Assembly: GCF_003003795.1 (NCBI RefSeq)
Contig: NZ_PVWK01000121.1
Coordinates: forward strand, 40,746 to 104,745
Reading direction: 5' to 3'
Length of the DNA: 64,000 nt
DNA from: Stenomitos frigidus ULC18
Lineage (GTDB): Bacteria; Cyanobacteriota; Cyanobacteriia; Leptolyngbyales; Leptolyngbyaceae
Shown: piece after piece, positions 1 through 8,574 of the stretch
Layout of the letters: each line of letters opens with the position of its first letter
How positions within the stretch are numbered: the stretch's first letter is position 1
Notes under the pieces: generated by a model
Told to the model about the DNA's origin: nothing
What the model saw: the letters and a program-made list of their open reading frames with translations, nothing else
The model's database searches: none
Translations under genes and position numbers: made by a program

Positions 1-140
1 AGCATGACTGTTTTTATTGACCGATCGCTCAATTCGAAAGTGAATTGGTATTTTTGGGCACGATCTGGTCATGCTCTTTGAAGTTTGCTCATCATTGAAT
101 CCGTTTCCATCAAAATTCTCTAAGTTTTGCAGAGTAGTTC

Positions 141-1160
141 ATGTTTGGTTTAATCGGTCATCTCACTAGCCTAGAGCACGCTCAATCAGTCGCCGAAGAA
201 TTGGGGTACCCCGAGTACGCCAATCAAGGTCTTGACTTTTGGTGTAGTGCCCCGCCGCAAATCGTCGATACCATCAAAGTCACAAGTGTGACAGGTCAGA
301 CCATTGAAGGTCGCTATGTCGAATCTTGCTTTCTCCCCGAAATGTTAGCGGCTCGCCGCATCAAAGCTGCTACTCGCAAAATCGTCAATGCGATGGCCCA
401 CGCTCAAAAGCATGGTATCAACATCACAGCACTTGGCGGTTTCTCCTCTATCATCTTTGAAAACTTCAATTTGCAGCAGATTCGACAAGTCCGTAATGTC
501 ATGCTGGAGTTTGAGCGCTTTACCACCGGTAATACTCACACCGCTTACATCATCTGCCGCCAAGTTGAGCAGGCCTCACAAGCGCTAGGCATCAATCTCT
601 CTACAGCAACCGTTGCCGTTTGTGGCGCGACTGGCGATATTGGTAGTGCTGTTTGCCGTTGGCTCAACACTCGCACTGATGTAGCGGAACTCCTGCTCAT
701 TGCCCGCAATCAGGAACGACTGCAAGCCTTACAAGATGAGCTTGGCCGTGGCAAAATTCTAGATTTACAGACAGCACTGCCGCAAGCAGACATTGTTGTT
801 TGGGTCGCCAGTATGCCTAAAGGCGTAGAGATTGACGCAGCAACCTTAAAACAGCCCTGTCTGTTGATTGATGGTGGTTATCCGAAAAACTTGGCGACCA
901 AAGTTCAAGGAGAGAGCGTTTGTGTTTTGAATGGCGGTATCGTAGAGCATTCTCTCGATATTGACTGGCGTATCATGAAAATTGTCAACATGGACATTCC
1001 AGCTCGTCAACTCTTTGCTTGTTTTGCTGAGTCAATGCTTCTTGAATTCGAAAAATGGCACACCAATTTTTCCTGGGGGCGTAACCATATTACGGTGGAA
1101 AAGATGGAGCAAATTGGCGCAGTTTCAGTTAAGCATGGGTTTAGACCACTGCTCGTTTAG
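141..1160 (+). CDS. aar: Long-chain acyl-[acyl-carrier-protein] reductase (alkane biosynthesis)
   Basis: Predicted to reduce fatty acyl-ACP to fatty aldehyde with NADPH, the first step of cyanobacterial alkane production. The 339-residue length is typical of the family. A Rossmann-type nucleotide-binding motif ([12 protein letters not shown]) starts near residue 154. The Cys in LFACFAES falls at residue 294, the position of the acyl-accepting Cys known in the Synechococcus elongatus enzyme. The partner aldehyde-deformylating oxygenase usually lies directly upstream; here that would be outside the window, so the pairing cannot be seen. The ATG at 141 gives the full conserved N-terminus (MFGLIGHL). 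Family assignment is very secure. Confidence 0.97.
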   Translation: MFGLIGHLTSLEHAQSVAEELGYPEYANQGLDFWCSAPPQIVDTIKVTSVTGQTIEGRYVESCFLPEMLAARRIKAATRKIVNAMAHAQKHGINITALGGFSSIIFENFNLQQIRQVRNVMLEFERFTTGNTHTAYIICRQVEQASQALGINLSTATVAVCGATGDIGSAVCRWLNTRTDVAELLLIARNQERLQALQDELGRGKILDLQTALPQADIVVWVASMPKGVEIDAATLKQPCLLIDGGYPKNLATKVQGESVCVLNGGIVEHSLDIDWRIMKIVNMDIPARQLFACFAESMLLEFEKWHTNFSWGRNHITVEKMEQIGAVSVKHGFRPLLV

Positions 1161-1365
1161 TGGGTGTTTGGCATCCTGAGCAAAGACATTCCTACCTATT
1201 CGTTTTTGTACAGAAAGAGGCAGGAGTAGTCATGCTTCTCTTAGACTATTTTGCCTGCAAGCAAAGCGACAAGGAGCTCTCTAGTAGCGCGTCTTGATCA
1301 AACGTGCAAATTTGTTTTCATTCGTAGCTAGAATTCAGCATCAACAGAAACCGATTAACAGCAGA

Positions 1366-1932
1366 CTATTGAGAAAGACGAGCGAGCCGCTTGTGCATCA
1401 GCAGCTTCTGGGGTTGTCTGAAAAACCAGCAATACCAGAGGGAGTCAGTTTGCTTGGATTGATAGCCCGCTTTAGTATAAAGCTGCCTAGCCTGATGGTT
1501 ATCTTCTAACACATGCAGGTAGAGATCTTGGAAACCCAGATCTAAAGCGATGGTCTCACAGCGACGCAAAAGAGTCTGCGCGACTCCTTGTCTACGAGCC
1601 TCCAAGCGCACAGCTAAATTTGAGAGATAAGGATAGGGCAGGCTACGAAATTGAAACGGGCTTGTCGAACGGAAGGTAATTTCAACGGTTCCCACCAGAT
1701 CAGATTCACCATCTAGCAGAGTCACTACAGCAACAAGACACACGTAGTCAGATGCTAAAGATGAGCGCAAGCGGTGACGCAAGTCTTCATACACGCCAAG
1801 CCGAAGGACGGGCTGAAAAAAACGCATGAGACCAGTGCGAGGGTAAAAGCTATCGGAAAGAACCTCAACAAGGTTTGCTAAATCGTTTAAGCGAGCAGAA
1901 CGAACAATGAGGTCGGGCGATTTCAGAAACAC
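1366..1932 (-). CDS. GNAT-family N-acetyltransferase
   Basis: A 188-residue protein with the GNAT fold signature: a central strand YLSNLAVRLEARRQGVAQTLL (about residues 99-120), which carries the Q/RxxGxG/A-like acetyl-CoA pyrophosphate-binding loop, then LYLHVLEDNHQARQLYTKAGY (about 136-157), the usual C-terminal motif. It probably transfers acetyl from acetyl-CoA to an amine; the substrate cannot be read from the sequence. It lies on the same strand as psbB-psbT but is separated from psbT by a strong terminator, so it is probably transcribed on its own. It is convergent with aar. Confidence 0.85.
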   Translation of the reverse strand: MFLKSPDLIVRSARLNDLANLVEVLSDSFYPRTGLMRFFQPVLRLGVYEDLRHRLRSSLASDYVCLVAVVTLLDGESDLVGTVEITFRSTSPFQFRSLPYPYLSNLAVRLEARRQGVAQTLLRRCETIALDLGFQDLYLHVLEDNHQARQLYTKAGYQSKQTDSLWYCWFFRQPQKLLMHKRLARLSQ

Positions 1933-2014
1933 TCCGTCAATGCTGTTAACTATGGTTCAAGAAAAACATAAAGCGAGAAGATTAAGGTCGTTGCACTTTT
2001 GATTCTTTCAGACT

Positions 2015-2054
2015 AAAATCCCACAGCTTTAGCGCTCTAAGACTGTGGGATTTT
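2015..2054 (-). terminator. Rho-independent terminator after psbT
   Basis: A perfect 12-bp stem (AAAATCCCACAG paired with CTGTGGGATTTT) around a 16-nt loop. Because the stem ends in A and T runs it would work in either direction. It follows psbT on the minus strand and separates the psbB-psbT unit from the GNAT gene. Confidence 0.8.
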
Positions 2055-2186
2055 ATGCTTTTCTGTGTGTGAACAGATAAATTTTGTTTGCATGTTTGTG
2101 CACATTCAGCTGTCAGATTATATCAACCATCAAGCTTACCGAGCCATCTATGCAGTGACATAAGAGTCTTACAACACGGTCACGAA

Positions 2187-2282
2187 TTACTTACCGATGC
2201 GGGGCGGCTCCCGAAAGGCAATCGCAAAAAAGAGAACGCCGATCGCTAGAGTAAGGATCAAAATGTAAGCAACGCTTTCCAT
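2187..2282 (-). CDS. psbT: Photosystem II protein T (PsbT)
   Basis: A 31-codon gene that standard ORF length cut-offs miss. The product begins [20 protein letters not shown] and ends EPPRIGK, matching the single-transmembrane PsbT subunit located at the photosystem II dimer interface. It follows psbB on the same strand after 144 nt, the usual psbB-psbT order in cyanobacteria and plastids, so the two are probably co-transcribed. A strong hairpin about 130 nt downstream would end the transcript. Confidence 0.95.
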   Translation of the reverse strand: MESVAYILILTLAIGVLFFAIAFREPPRIGK

Positions 2283-2426
2283 CGTAAAATCTCTCAACCA
2301 TTTGCTAAGGATAGTCTATCAACCAAGGCTAGAAAGGGGTCAACAACTTTTTACTAACGCTTAGCAAAGCTAACGTTCAACAGTATAAGTTGCTTACCCC
2401 TCCTTGAGAATGCCACAACAAAAGCT

Positions 2427-3959
2427 CTAGATCGCTTCTTTGCGACGGGTGCTCTTGTCACCCACCTTCTGGAAGAAGCCCCACTCTACTTGCTCTTCAG
2501 ACAGGTCTGGATCGACACCCGCAAAGACATCACGGAAGATGGTGCGAGTACCGTGCCAAATATGACCAAAGAAGAAGAGAAGTGCAAAGACTGCATGACC
2601 AAAGGTAAACCAGCCGCGCGGGCTAGTGCGGAAGACACCATCTGAATTCAACGTTTCACGATCGAACTCGAATGGTTCGCCTAACTGACTAGCGCGAGCA
2701 TAGCGCTTCACCGTTGCTGGGTTCTTAAATGTCTGACCATTCAATGCCCCGCCGTAGAAGCTAACAGTCACACCATTCTGCTCAAAGCTATACTTTGACT
2801 CTGCCTTACGGAACGGAATGTCTGCTCGTACAATCCCATCTTTGTCAGTCAAGACAACAGGGAAGTTCTCAAAGAAGTTGGGCAAGCGACGTACCGACAG
2901 TTCTCGACCTTCACTATCTTTGAAAACAGGGTGACCCAACCAAGATTGAGCAATTCCGTCTCCCTTATTCATCTGACCAGTGCGGAACAAACCACCCTTA
3001 GCAGGGCTGTTGCCCACATAGTCATAGAACGCTAGTTTCTCAGGAACGGCCGCATAAGCATCGGTCAAACTGTCGCCACTAGCTAAACTCGACTGCACGC
3101 GACGCTCGATCTCTTGCTTGAAGAAACCGCTGTCCCACTGATAGCGCGTTGGACCGAACAGTTCGATCGGTGTCGTAGCACTACCAAACCACATCGTACC
3201 TGCAACAATAAACGCTGCAAAGAAAACGGCGGCGATACTGCTAGACAGCACCGTTTCAATATTCCCCATCCGTAGTGCCTTGTACAGGCGTTCTGGTGGT
3301 CGAACACTCAAGTGGAATAGGCCCGCGATAATGCCAACAATGCCCGCAGCAATGTGATGTGCCACAACGCCCCCTGGATTGAAGGGGTTGAATCCTGCTG
3401 GTCCCCATTCGGGCGCGACCGGTTGAACGCTACCAGTCAGACCATATGGATCAGAAACCCACATGCCAGGGCCAAAAAGGCCAGTTAAGTGAAACGCACC
3501 AAAACCGAAACAGAGTAGACCGGACAAGAACAGATGGATGCCAAACATTTTTGGCAAGTCCAGTGCAGGCTCACCCGTGCGAGGATCTCTAAAAAGCTCC
3601 AGATCCCAGTAAACCCAGTGCCAACAAGCAGCTAAAAACAACAGACCGGAAAGGATAATGTGTGCAGCAGCAACACCCTCAAACGACCAAAAGCCAGTGT
3701 CAACACCAGTTTCACCAGTGATGCTCCAACCGCTCCAGGAACCAGTAACACCCAAACGTGCCATGAATGGCAGTACAAACATGCCCTGCCGCCAGATCGG
3801 ATTTAAAACTGGATCGCTAGGATCAAAAATTGCTAGTTCGTAGAGTGCCATCGAACCTGCCCAGCCCGCCACCAGTGCAGTGTGCATCAGGTGCGTTGCA
3901 ATCAGCCGCCCGGGATCATTGATAAGGACAGTATGTACTCGGTACCAGGGTAGTCCCAT
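2427..3959 (-). CDS. psbB: Photosystem II CP47 chlorophyll apoprotein
   Basis: A 510-residue core antenna protein of photosystem II. It starts [20 protein letters not shown] and has six membrane spans with the conserved chlorophyll-ligand His residues (for example [14 protein letters not shown] and [11 protein letters not shown]), the large lumenal loop between spans 5 and 6 (about residues 260-450), and the final span with [13 protein letters not shown]. The length equals the standard CP47 length. It heads the psbB-psbT unit and is divergent from the ferredoxin gene at 4493; the 533-bp space between them must hold both promoters. Confidence 0.99.
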   Translation of the reverse strand: MGLPWYRVHTVLINDPGRLIATHLMHTALVAGWAGSMALYELAIFDPSDPVLNPIWRQGMFVLPFMARLGVTGSWSGWSITGETGVDTGFWSFEGVAAAHIILSGLLFLAACWHWVYWDLELFRDPRTGEPALDLPKMFGIHLFLSGLLCFGFGAFHLTGLFGPGMWVSDPYGLTGSVQPVAPEWGPAGFNPFNPGGVVAHHIAAGIVGIIAGLFHLSVRPPERLYKALRMGNIETVLSSSIAAVFFAAFIVAGTMWFGSATTPIELFGPTRYQWDSGFFKQEIERRVQSSLASGDSLTDAYAAVPEKLAFYDYVGNSPAKGGLFRTGQMNKGDGIAQSWLGHPVFKDSEGRELSVRRLPNFFENFPVVLTDKDGIVRADIPFRKAESKYSFEQNGVTVSFYGGALNGQTFKNPATVKRYARASQLGEPFEFDRETLNSDGVFRTSPRGWFTFGHAVFALLFFFGHIWHGTRTIFRDVFAGVDPDLSEEQVEWGFFQKVGDKSTRRKEAI

Positions 3960-4492
3960 TGACTACGCTCCTCCTTGTGAATAGCTCTAGTTCAACGTAT
4001 TCCTAAACATTTTATTAAAGCGCCGGACATTGGTAAATGTACCAGGTCTGAGGCTACTTCAACTCTGCACTCCTCAATCTGGTCTCCAGTTCGACCTTCA
4101 AATAGAGTCGAATCGCAATCTACCAGCCGTGTTTATGAAAATGAAAGCGTATAAAGAAGTGTAACCAGTGTGAGAACCGATTGCAAGCAAAGGATGACTC
4201 TGCCAGAGTTTTGAGGGAATTGGACGCGTTTTTGTGAACTTGTGTAACAGACACAGTCCATCCCCCGCTCGAAGTAGCGCGGAAATTTTAGAGGCGGCAA
4301 AGTCGGTAGGCTGTGAACACTTGAATCATTCAGGTCCGTCGCGTTTAGGAGCATTGGCAAGAAGGCTCTTTTGGCCTCCGTGCTTGACTTCTCTGTCGGA
4401 GTAAGGAACAAATGGGATGCAAACCGACATGCCAAGCGCGCCCCGTTTCGTTTGCCAATAGCGCCACTGCTCTCTTAAAGGAAATCAAGTCA
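3960..4492. promoter_or_regulatory. Intergenic region between psbB and the divergent ferredoxin gene
   Basis: This 533-bp stretch separates two divergent genes and has no convincing reading frame of its own; the frames present lack ribosome-binding sites and family resemblance. It should contain the psbB promoter and leader and the ferredoxin promoter. I could not assign -35/-10 boxes with confidence. The sequence AAAGGAAATCAAGTCA just before 4493 supplies the ferredoxin ribosome-binding site. Confidence 0.5.
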
Positions 4493-4798
4493 ATGACTAC
4501 CATCAAATTTTTAAAGGAAGATCGAGAAGTTGTTGTGGCAGATGGCGCAAACCTAAGACTTAAAGCCATAGAGAACCGTATTGATATTTATACTTTTGTC
4601 GGAAAAATGACGAATTGCGGTGGCTACGGTCAATGTGGCACCTGCATTGTTGAAATTGTCGATGGGATGGAGAATCTTTCACCGCCCACTGAGACCGAAA
4701 AAAAGAAGCTGAAGAAGAAGCCTGCAACCTACCGTTTAGCCTGTCAAACCCTTGTTAACGGCGCTGTTACGGTCAAGACTAAGCCGTCTGCCAAATAA
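4493..4798 (+). CDS. 2Fe-2S ferredoxin (plant-type fold, basic C-terminus)
   Basis: A 101-residue soluble electron carrier. Cys42, Cys48, Cys51 and Cys84 form the plant-type [2Fe-2S] pattern ([10 protein letters not shown], then RLACQT). It differs from photosynthetic PetF by a shorter chain and the very basic stretch [12 protein letters not shown] before the last ligand, so a specialised partner is likely. The ATG at 4493 is chosen over an upstream in-frame ATG at 4412 because AAAGGA precedes it at suitable spacing and the fold begins there. It sits between psbB and psbM, which suggests a photosystem II-linked role; that part is inference. Confidence 0.9.
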   Translation: MTTIKFLKEDREVVVADGANLRLKAIENRIDIYTFVGKMTNCGGYGQCGTCIVEIVDGMENLSPPTETEKKKLKKKPATYRLACQTLVNGAVTVKTKPSAK

Positions 4799-4974
4799 TT
4801 CTTCACCGTACTCTCAGCCGCCACAACAGCTTTCCGAAGAAATAATGTCTAAAGAGAAATAAGCTTTAGAACGATTCGAAAGGCTCAACCAGGTTTTACA
4901 CGCTGCAGGGGGCGATCGCACAGTGGTATTCTATTTGTGTCGATGCAGCGCTATCTAAAAATTAGGCAAGTCTT

Positions 4975-5091
4975 ATGCAAGTCAACGATCTAGGATTTAT
5001 TGCAAGCATCCTCTTTGTATTGGTTCCAGCAGTTTTTCTGCTCATCCTTTACATTCAAACGGCAAGCAGTAATGCCAATAAAGATTCCTAA
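4975..5091 (+). CDS. psbM: Photosystem II protein M (PsbM)
   Basis: A 38-residue single-span protein starting [19 protein letters not shown] and ending in a short polar tail. This matches PsbM, a small subunit at the photosystem II monomer-monomer interface. The span covers about residues 6-27. It lies 176 nt after the ferredoxin gene on the same strand and is followed by a hairpin terminator. It is too short for usual ORF cut-offs. Confidence 0.95.
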   Translation: MQVNDLGFIASILFVLVPAVFLLILYIQTASSNANKDS

Positions 5092-5120
5092 GCAATGCTA
5101 CCCAGCATTCTTTACCCTTT

Positions 5121-5152
5121 AAGCGTTGGAGGCATTTACCTCTAGCGCTTTC
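5121..5152 (+). terminator. Terminator hairpin after psbM
   Basis: The inverted repeat AAGCG-ttg-GAGG / CCTC-tag-CGCTT with a six-base loop is followed by TTTCTGTTT. It lies 30 nt past the psbM stop and would end the ferredoxin-psbM transcript. Confidence 0.65.
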
Positions 5153-5290
5153 TGTTTATGAGGCCGATCGATTTCGTTAGTCTGAGGCTTGACCAATTGA
5201 AGGGATAGCTTTTTACTGAGGATCTGCATCTAAAGACCCTCTTTTTCTCAGCAACGTGGTGCTGAGAAAAGTTGATTGCGCATAAATGCC

Positions 5291-5665
5291 CTAGTCGATC
5301 GTCTCGTCTACGGGTGCCACAGGCGATAGGGTTGTAAACATCGCGCCCATATCCTCATCCGAGAGATCTTGAAAATTGCTGAGCAAGGCCCTTAGCTTCA
5401 TACGATGAATATAAGGCCAGCCACCAGACGTCTCAATGTCTTTCAAAAGACTGTATAGCGCCTGGCGGTTGTCAGGTAAGGAATCCTGAAAAAGGCTATC
5501 GCGGATCTCCTGGTGTAAGCCTTCTAACATCCTCAGTAGTGACAGCAAAGCCAAGCTTTCCCCCTGCCGAGCATTGGCTAAATTTCGAATGGTGTCGCCA
5601 AGAGACTTTAGCTTCGATTCAAATTCAAGCTGTTCTGTCTTAGAACGATCGCGATTGCTCATCAA
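5291..5665 (-). CDS. Conserved cyanobacterial protein of unknown function
   Basis: A 124-residue soluble, mainly helical protein without signal peptide, membrane span or metal motif. The N-terminal half is rich in heptad-like Leu/Glu/Arg segments (LEFESKLKSLGDTIRNLA, LLSLLRMLEGLHQEI). The second half has WPYIHRMKLRALLSNF, and the tail is acidic. The codon use and lack of low-complexity sequence support a real gene, but I do not recognise a named family. It is divergent from psbO and convergent with psbM; no operon partner is evident. A second Met at residue 2 is an equally good start. Confidence 0.7.
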   Translation of the reverse strand: MMSNRDRSKTEQLEFESKLKSLGDTIRNLANARQGESLALLSLLRMLEGLHQEIRDSLFQDSLPDNRQALYSLLKDIETSGGWPYIHRMKLRALLSNFQDLSDEDMGAMFTTLSPVAPVDETID

Positions 5666-6100
5666 AGTGTATCCCTGTAAACGCCATCAGCCCATTTGGC
5701 CAGAGTTTAGCTCTAGCGTACTCTGGCACAGTCAATAAAAACATCCTGAACAGGCTGCCCTTCACTTACCCGCGACTCTCAATGGACAACGACTGTCGCC
5801 ATCACACCAATTTTGTTGCTGAAGTCAAAGTAAAGGTTACATTGCCATGTAAAATGCAGGATGAAACCTTTGTTAAATCATTCCGGGGACATGAGAACTT
5901 AGTCAAGTGTAGGCGTGGTTCAATCTGTCTCTTCGAAAATCGGGCATTGTCTCAGATACTTAGCGTCTGGGCTTTCTTGGAGCGTGCCTGCTGTCATCTT
6001 TGTTGAAAGGGCAACCCTCCTGCCTTATGAACGAAGACCATTGAAACCCGGCTCTGGATTGCACTGGCAAAAAAATATTTACGTTGATATTGAGGTTTTC
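5666..6100. other. Upstream region of psbO
   Basis: This 435-bp stretch lies between a minus-strand unknown gene and psbO. A frame extending psbO upstream to about 5915 is open, but its translation resembles no signal peptide or PsbO and it begins without a ribosome-binding site, so I treat it as non-coding. It should hold the psbO promoter and leader. No further structure was seen. Confidence 0.5.
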
Positions 6101-6931
6101 ATGAGGTACCGCGCTTTAACCGTTGCACTTCTGGCACTTTGCTTTAGCCTGTTGACCGCTTTTTCTACAAGCCCAGCGTTTGCTAAAGAAGCTCTAACCT
6201 ACGATCAGATTCGAGGTACAGGTTTGGCTAACAGTTGCCCTCAGTTAGAAGAAACGTCTCGTGGATCGATTCCGATCGATCCTGACAAGTCCTACTCCCT
6301 CACCTCTCTTTGCTTGCAGCCGACAAGCTTCCTGGTCAAGGAAGAATCTGCTAACAAGCGACAAAAAGCAGAATTCGTTTCCGCTAAATTAATGACCCGC
6401 TACACCTCCAGTATCGAGTCGGTAGAGGGCAAGCTAAACGTCAATCCTGACGGGAGCCTGACATTTGTTGAACAAGACGGTATTGACTTCCAAGCCATTA
6501 CCGTTCAGCTTCCCGGTGGTGAGCGTGTGCCATTTCTCTTCACCATCAAGAATTTGGTTGCTACAACAGAGCCAGGGACAACCAGCATCAGTACATCAAC
6601 TGATTTTGAGGGCGTCTTTAAGGTACCCTCATACCGAACCTCTAACTTCCTCGACCCCAAAGGGCGTGGTTTGACTGCTGGCTATGACAATGCGGTTGGC
6701 CTTCCTGGACAAGCGGACGACGAAGAATTAGCAAAAGAAAACACCAAACAGTTTCAGCTCGATAAGGGCAAAATTTCACTTCGGGTTGCCAAAATTGACA
6801 ATGTGACAGGTGAAATTGCGGGCACGTTTGAAAGTGAACAGCCGTCTGAAACCGATATGGGTTCTAAAAAGGCAAGCGATATCAAGATTCGTGGTCTTTT
6901 CTATGCTCGCGTTGAGCAAACGGCAGTGTAG
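6101..6931 (+). CDS. psbO: Photosystem II manganese-stabilising protein (PsbO)
   Basis: The extrinsic 33-kDa subunit that stabilises the Mn4CaO5 cluster on the lumenal side of photosystem II. The 276-residue precursor has a signal peptide (MRYRALTVALLALCFSLLTA) with probable cleavage after AFA at residue 28. The mature start KEALTYDQIRGTGLAN is diagnostic. Cys46 and Cys71 would form the conserved disulphide. The ATG at 6101 is chosen because it begins exactly at the signal peptide; the open frame upstream to 5915 does not. A terminator with a long T-run follows about 190 nt downstream. Confidence 0.98.
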   Translation: MRYRALTVALLALCFSLLTAFSTSPAFAKEALTYDQIRGTGLANSCPQLEETSRGSIPIDPDKSYSLTSLCLQPTSFLVKEESANKRQKAEFVSAKLMTRYTSSIESVEGKLNVNPDGSLTFVEQDGIDFQAITVQLPGGERVPFLFTIKNLVATTEPGTTSISTSTDFEGVFKVPSYRTSNFLDPKGRGLTAGYDNAVGLPGQADDEELAKENTKQFQLDKGKISLRVAKIDNVTGEIAGTFESEQPSETDMGSKKASDIKIRGLFYARVEQTAV

Positions 6932-7118
6932 GCGTGTGAATCTACTTAGGTGTCTCTATGTGTTTGCGCTGAACGTGCACCAGCAGTTCATCACTACCGC
7001 AGCGTACTCATCAATTGTTTGACTGGGTATCGGTCTTGAAGGCACTTCACTCCTGGCCCAAAAAACGGCAGTTCAAAGGGTACTACTATCTTTTGATCCA
7101 ATCGCTATCTTTCATTTT

Positions 7119-7143
7119 AAGGGGGCTTCATGCCCCTTTTTTT
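7119..7143 (+). terminator. Rho-independent terminator after psbO
   Basis: AAGGGGGC, loop TTCAT, then GCCCCTT followed by a run of T. A compact GC-rich stem with a T-tract, the classical intrinsic terminator form. Confidence 0.85.
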
Positions 7144-7665
7144 GTGCATAAACACTGAATCTTCAGTCTGGAAAATTAAGCGTACAGTTAGCCGCTTGAA
7201 GCAGACTTCGTAAAAATTAGTTTTTGCTCCCTTACATTTCCGTAGAATTAGTGAGTTCGTGGTACGTTGCTGAGGGAGTGACGACTGTGTAGAATGCTTC
7301 TTGAATAATGGTGCTCCAGCACTTGGTAAAAACCCGGCCTTGAGGCGGTTTCACAGACACCCTAAGTCCGTAAGAATGCCGTTGCTAGGAGCCTACAGGA
7401 ACGGATAAGGTTGGTTTGTAACGGTAGGACGTTAGCACAATGTTTGGTGACGCTGAATGCGCTGCCCCTGACCACACCACTTTGGTACGTTCTATTGAAC
7501 ACTTGAGTGCTCCCAGTTCGTTACCAGTCCTTTGAAGAGCCCCTGTCCCCGATGTCTGCTTTAAACCCGGTATCTGCCTTTAATCAGTGTGCCCTTGCTG
7601 AACATCAAACAAGACTGAAGTTTGAATAGTCCTGATGTCACTTGCTCTACCGACTGAAATTCGTC
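7144..7665 (+). other. Long gene-free leader before the sigma factor gene
   Basis: About 520 nt without a credible reading frame. It contains several short inverted repeats, for example AAACC-cgg-CCT-tg-AGG-c-GGTTT near 7327-7351. It could be a long 5' untranslated region or host a small RNA. It lacks the conserved features of rnpB, tmRNA or tRNA that I could check by eye. Confidence 0.3.
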
Positions 7666-8442
7666 ATGCTTACGACAGCTAACTGTGAATTAAAAAGCGA
7701 GAGTTTGCAGCTTTTGCGAGCCTATCAACAATCACCTTGTCCTCAGGTTCGTAATCAATTGGTGGAACTCAATATTGGCTTAGTCAGAAAAGAAGCTCAT
7801 CACTGGATTAACCAGTGCAACGAGTGCTACGAGGATTTGCTTCAGGTTGGCTCGATTGGTTTAATTCGAGCGATCGAGCGGTTCGATCTATCCAAAGGAC
7901 ACGCCTTCAGTTCGTTTGCCATCCCTTATATTCGGGGTGAAATTCAGCATTACCTGCGTGATAAAAGCCCTTCTGTGCGTATTCCCCGCCGTTGGCAAGC
8001 GCTAGAGCGGCAGGCCGTATTGGCAGTACGAGAGTTACAAGTCAAGCTGAAGCGTCAACCGATCGATTCAGAAATCGCAGCGGCGATCGACATTAGCTTA
8101 GCTGAGTGGCAAGAGATTAAGCTCGCTTGCCGCAACCGCGCCATGCTCAGTTTAGATGCACCCATCCGCGATGAGGAAGAAGGGGCGTCGTCGCTGGGTG
8201 AACTGATGCCAGATACCCAGTATCGGAGCTTTCAGCTAGCGCAAGAAGATCAACTACGGTTGCAGCAGGCGTTAGTCCAGTTGGAGAAACGAACTCGTGA
8301 AATTTTGGAGTTTGTCTTTCTTCATGACTTAACCCAGAAAGAGACTGCTGATCGACTCGGTATCAGTGCTGTAACGGTTTCTCGTCGAGTCAAAAAAGGA
8401 TTAGAGTCACTTCAGCATCTCATGGTAGGGGCTGAGGACTAA
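7666..8442 (+). CDS. sigF: RNA polymerase sigma factor, group 3, SigF-like
   Basis: A 258-residue sigma-70-family factor without region 1. Region 2 includes LVRKEAHHWINQCNECYEDLLQ and the promoter-melting segment RAIERFDLSKGHAFSSFAIPYIRGEI. Region 3 runs from about residue 100 to 170. Region 4 ends TQKETADRLGISAVTVSRRV, a helix-turn-helix for -35 recognition. The overall arrangement resembles the cyanobacterial SigF/SigB-SigF class linked to motility, pili and stress. The ATG at 7666 is preferred over a TTG at 7642 because the conserved region follows closely. A hairpin terminator follows at 8471. Confidence 0.9.
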   Translation: MLTTANCELKSESLQLLRAYQQSPCPQVRNQLVELNIGLVRKEAHHWINQCNECYEDLLQVGSIGLIRAIERFDLSKGHAFSSFAIPYIRGEIQHYLRDKSPSVRIPRRWQALERQAVLAVRELQVKLKRQPIDSEIAAAIDISLAEWQEIKLACRNRAMLSLDAPIRDEEEGASSLGELMPDTQYRSFQLAQEDQLRLQQALVQLEKRTREILEFVFLHDLTQKETADRLGISAVTVSRRVKKGLESLQHLMVGAED

Positions 8443-8470
8443 CCGTTCTAAGCCAATTGCAGCATTGATC

Positions 8471-8506
8471 AAGAGCGGCAGAACATGATTAAGTTCTGCC
8501 GCTCTT
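8471..8506 (+). terminator. Terminator after the sigma factor gene
   Basis: A perfect 14-bp stem, AAGAGCGGCAGAAC with GTTCTGCCGCTCTT, around an 8-nt loop and followed by GGTTTTC. It lies about 30 nt after the stop codon. Confidence 0.85.
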
Positions 8507-8574
8507 GGTTTTCAAGCAAGTTTCGCTCCGACGAACGCTCAAGCTGCTTTCATTCTCATTCCTAAGCGGCAGCC

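Noticed and set aside
1201..1262. Hairpin GGCAGGAGTAGTC with GACTATTTTGCC between aar and the GNAT gene.
   Set aside because: The stem depends on several G-U pairs and has no T-run; it may be a weak terminator but I could not support it.
4133..4435. Minus-strand open frames in the psbB-ferredoxin interval.
   Set aside because: They overlap the promoter region, lack ribosome-binding sites and show no domain resemblance.
5782..6006. Open frame upstream of psbO.
   Set aside because: Composition and context fit a promoter/leader region; it overlaps the out-of-frame extension of psbO and lacks a credible start.
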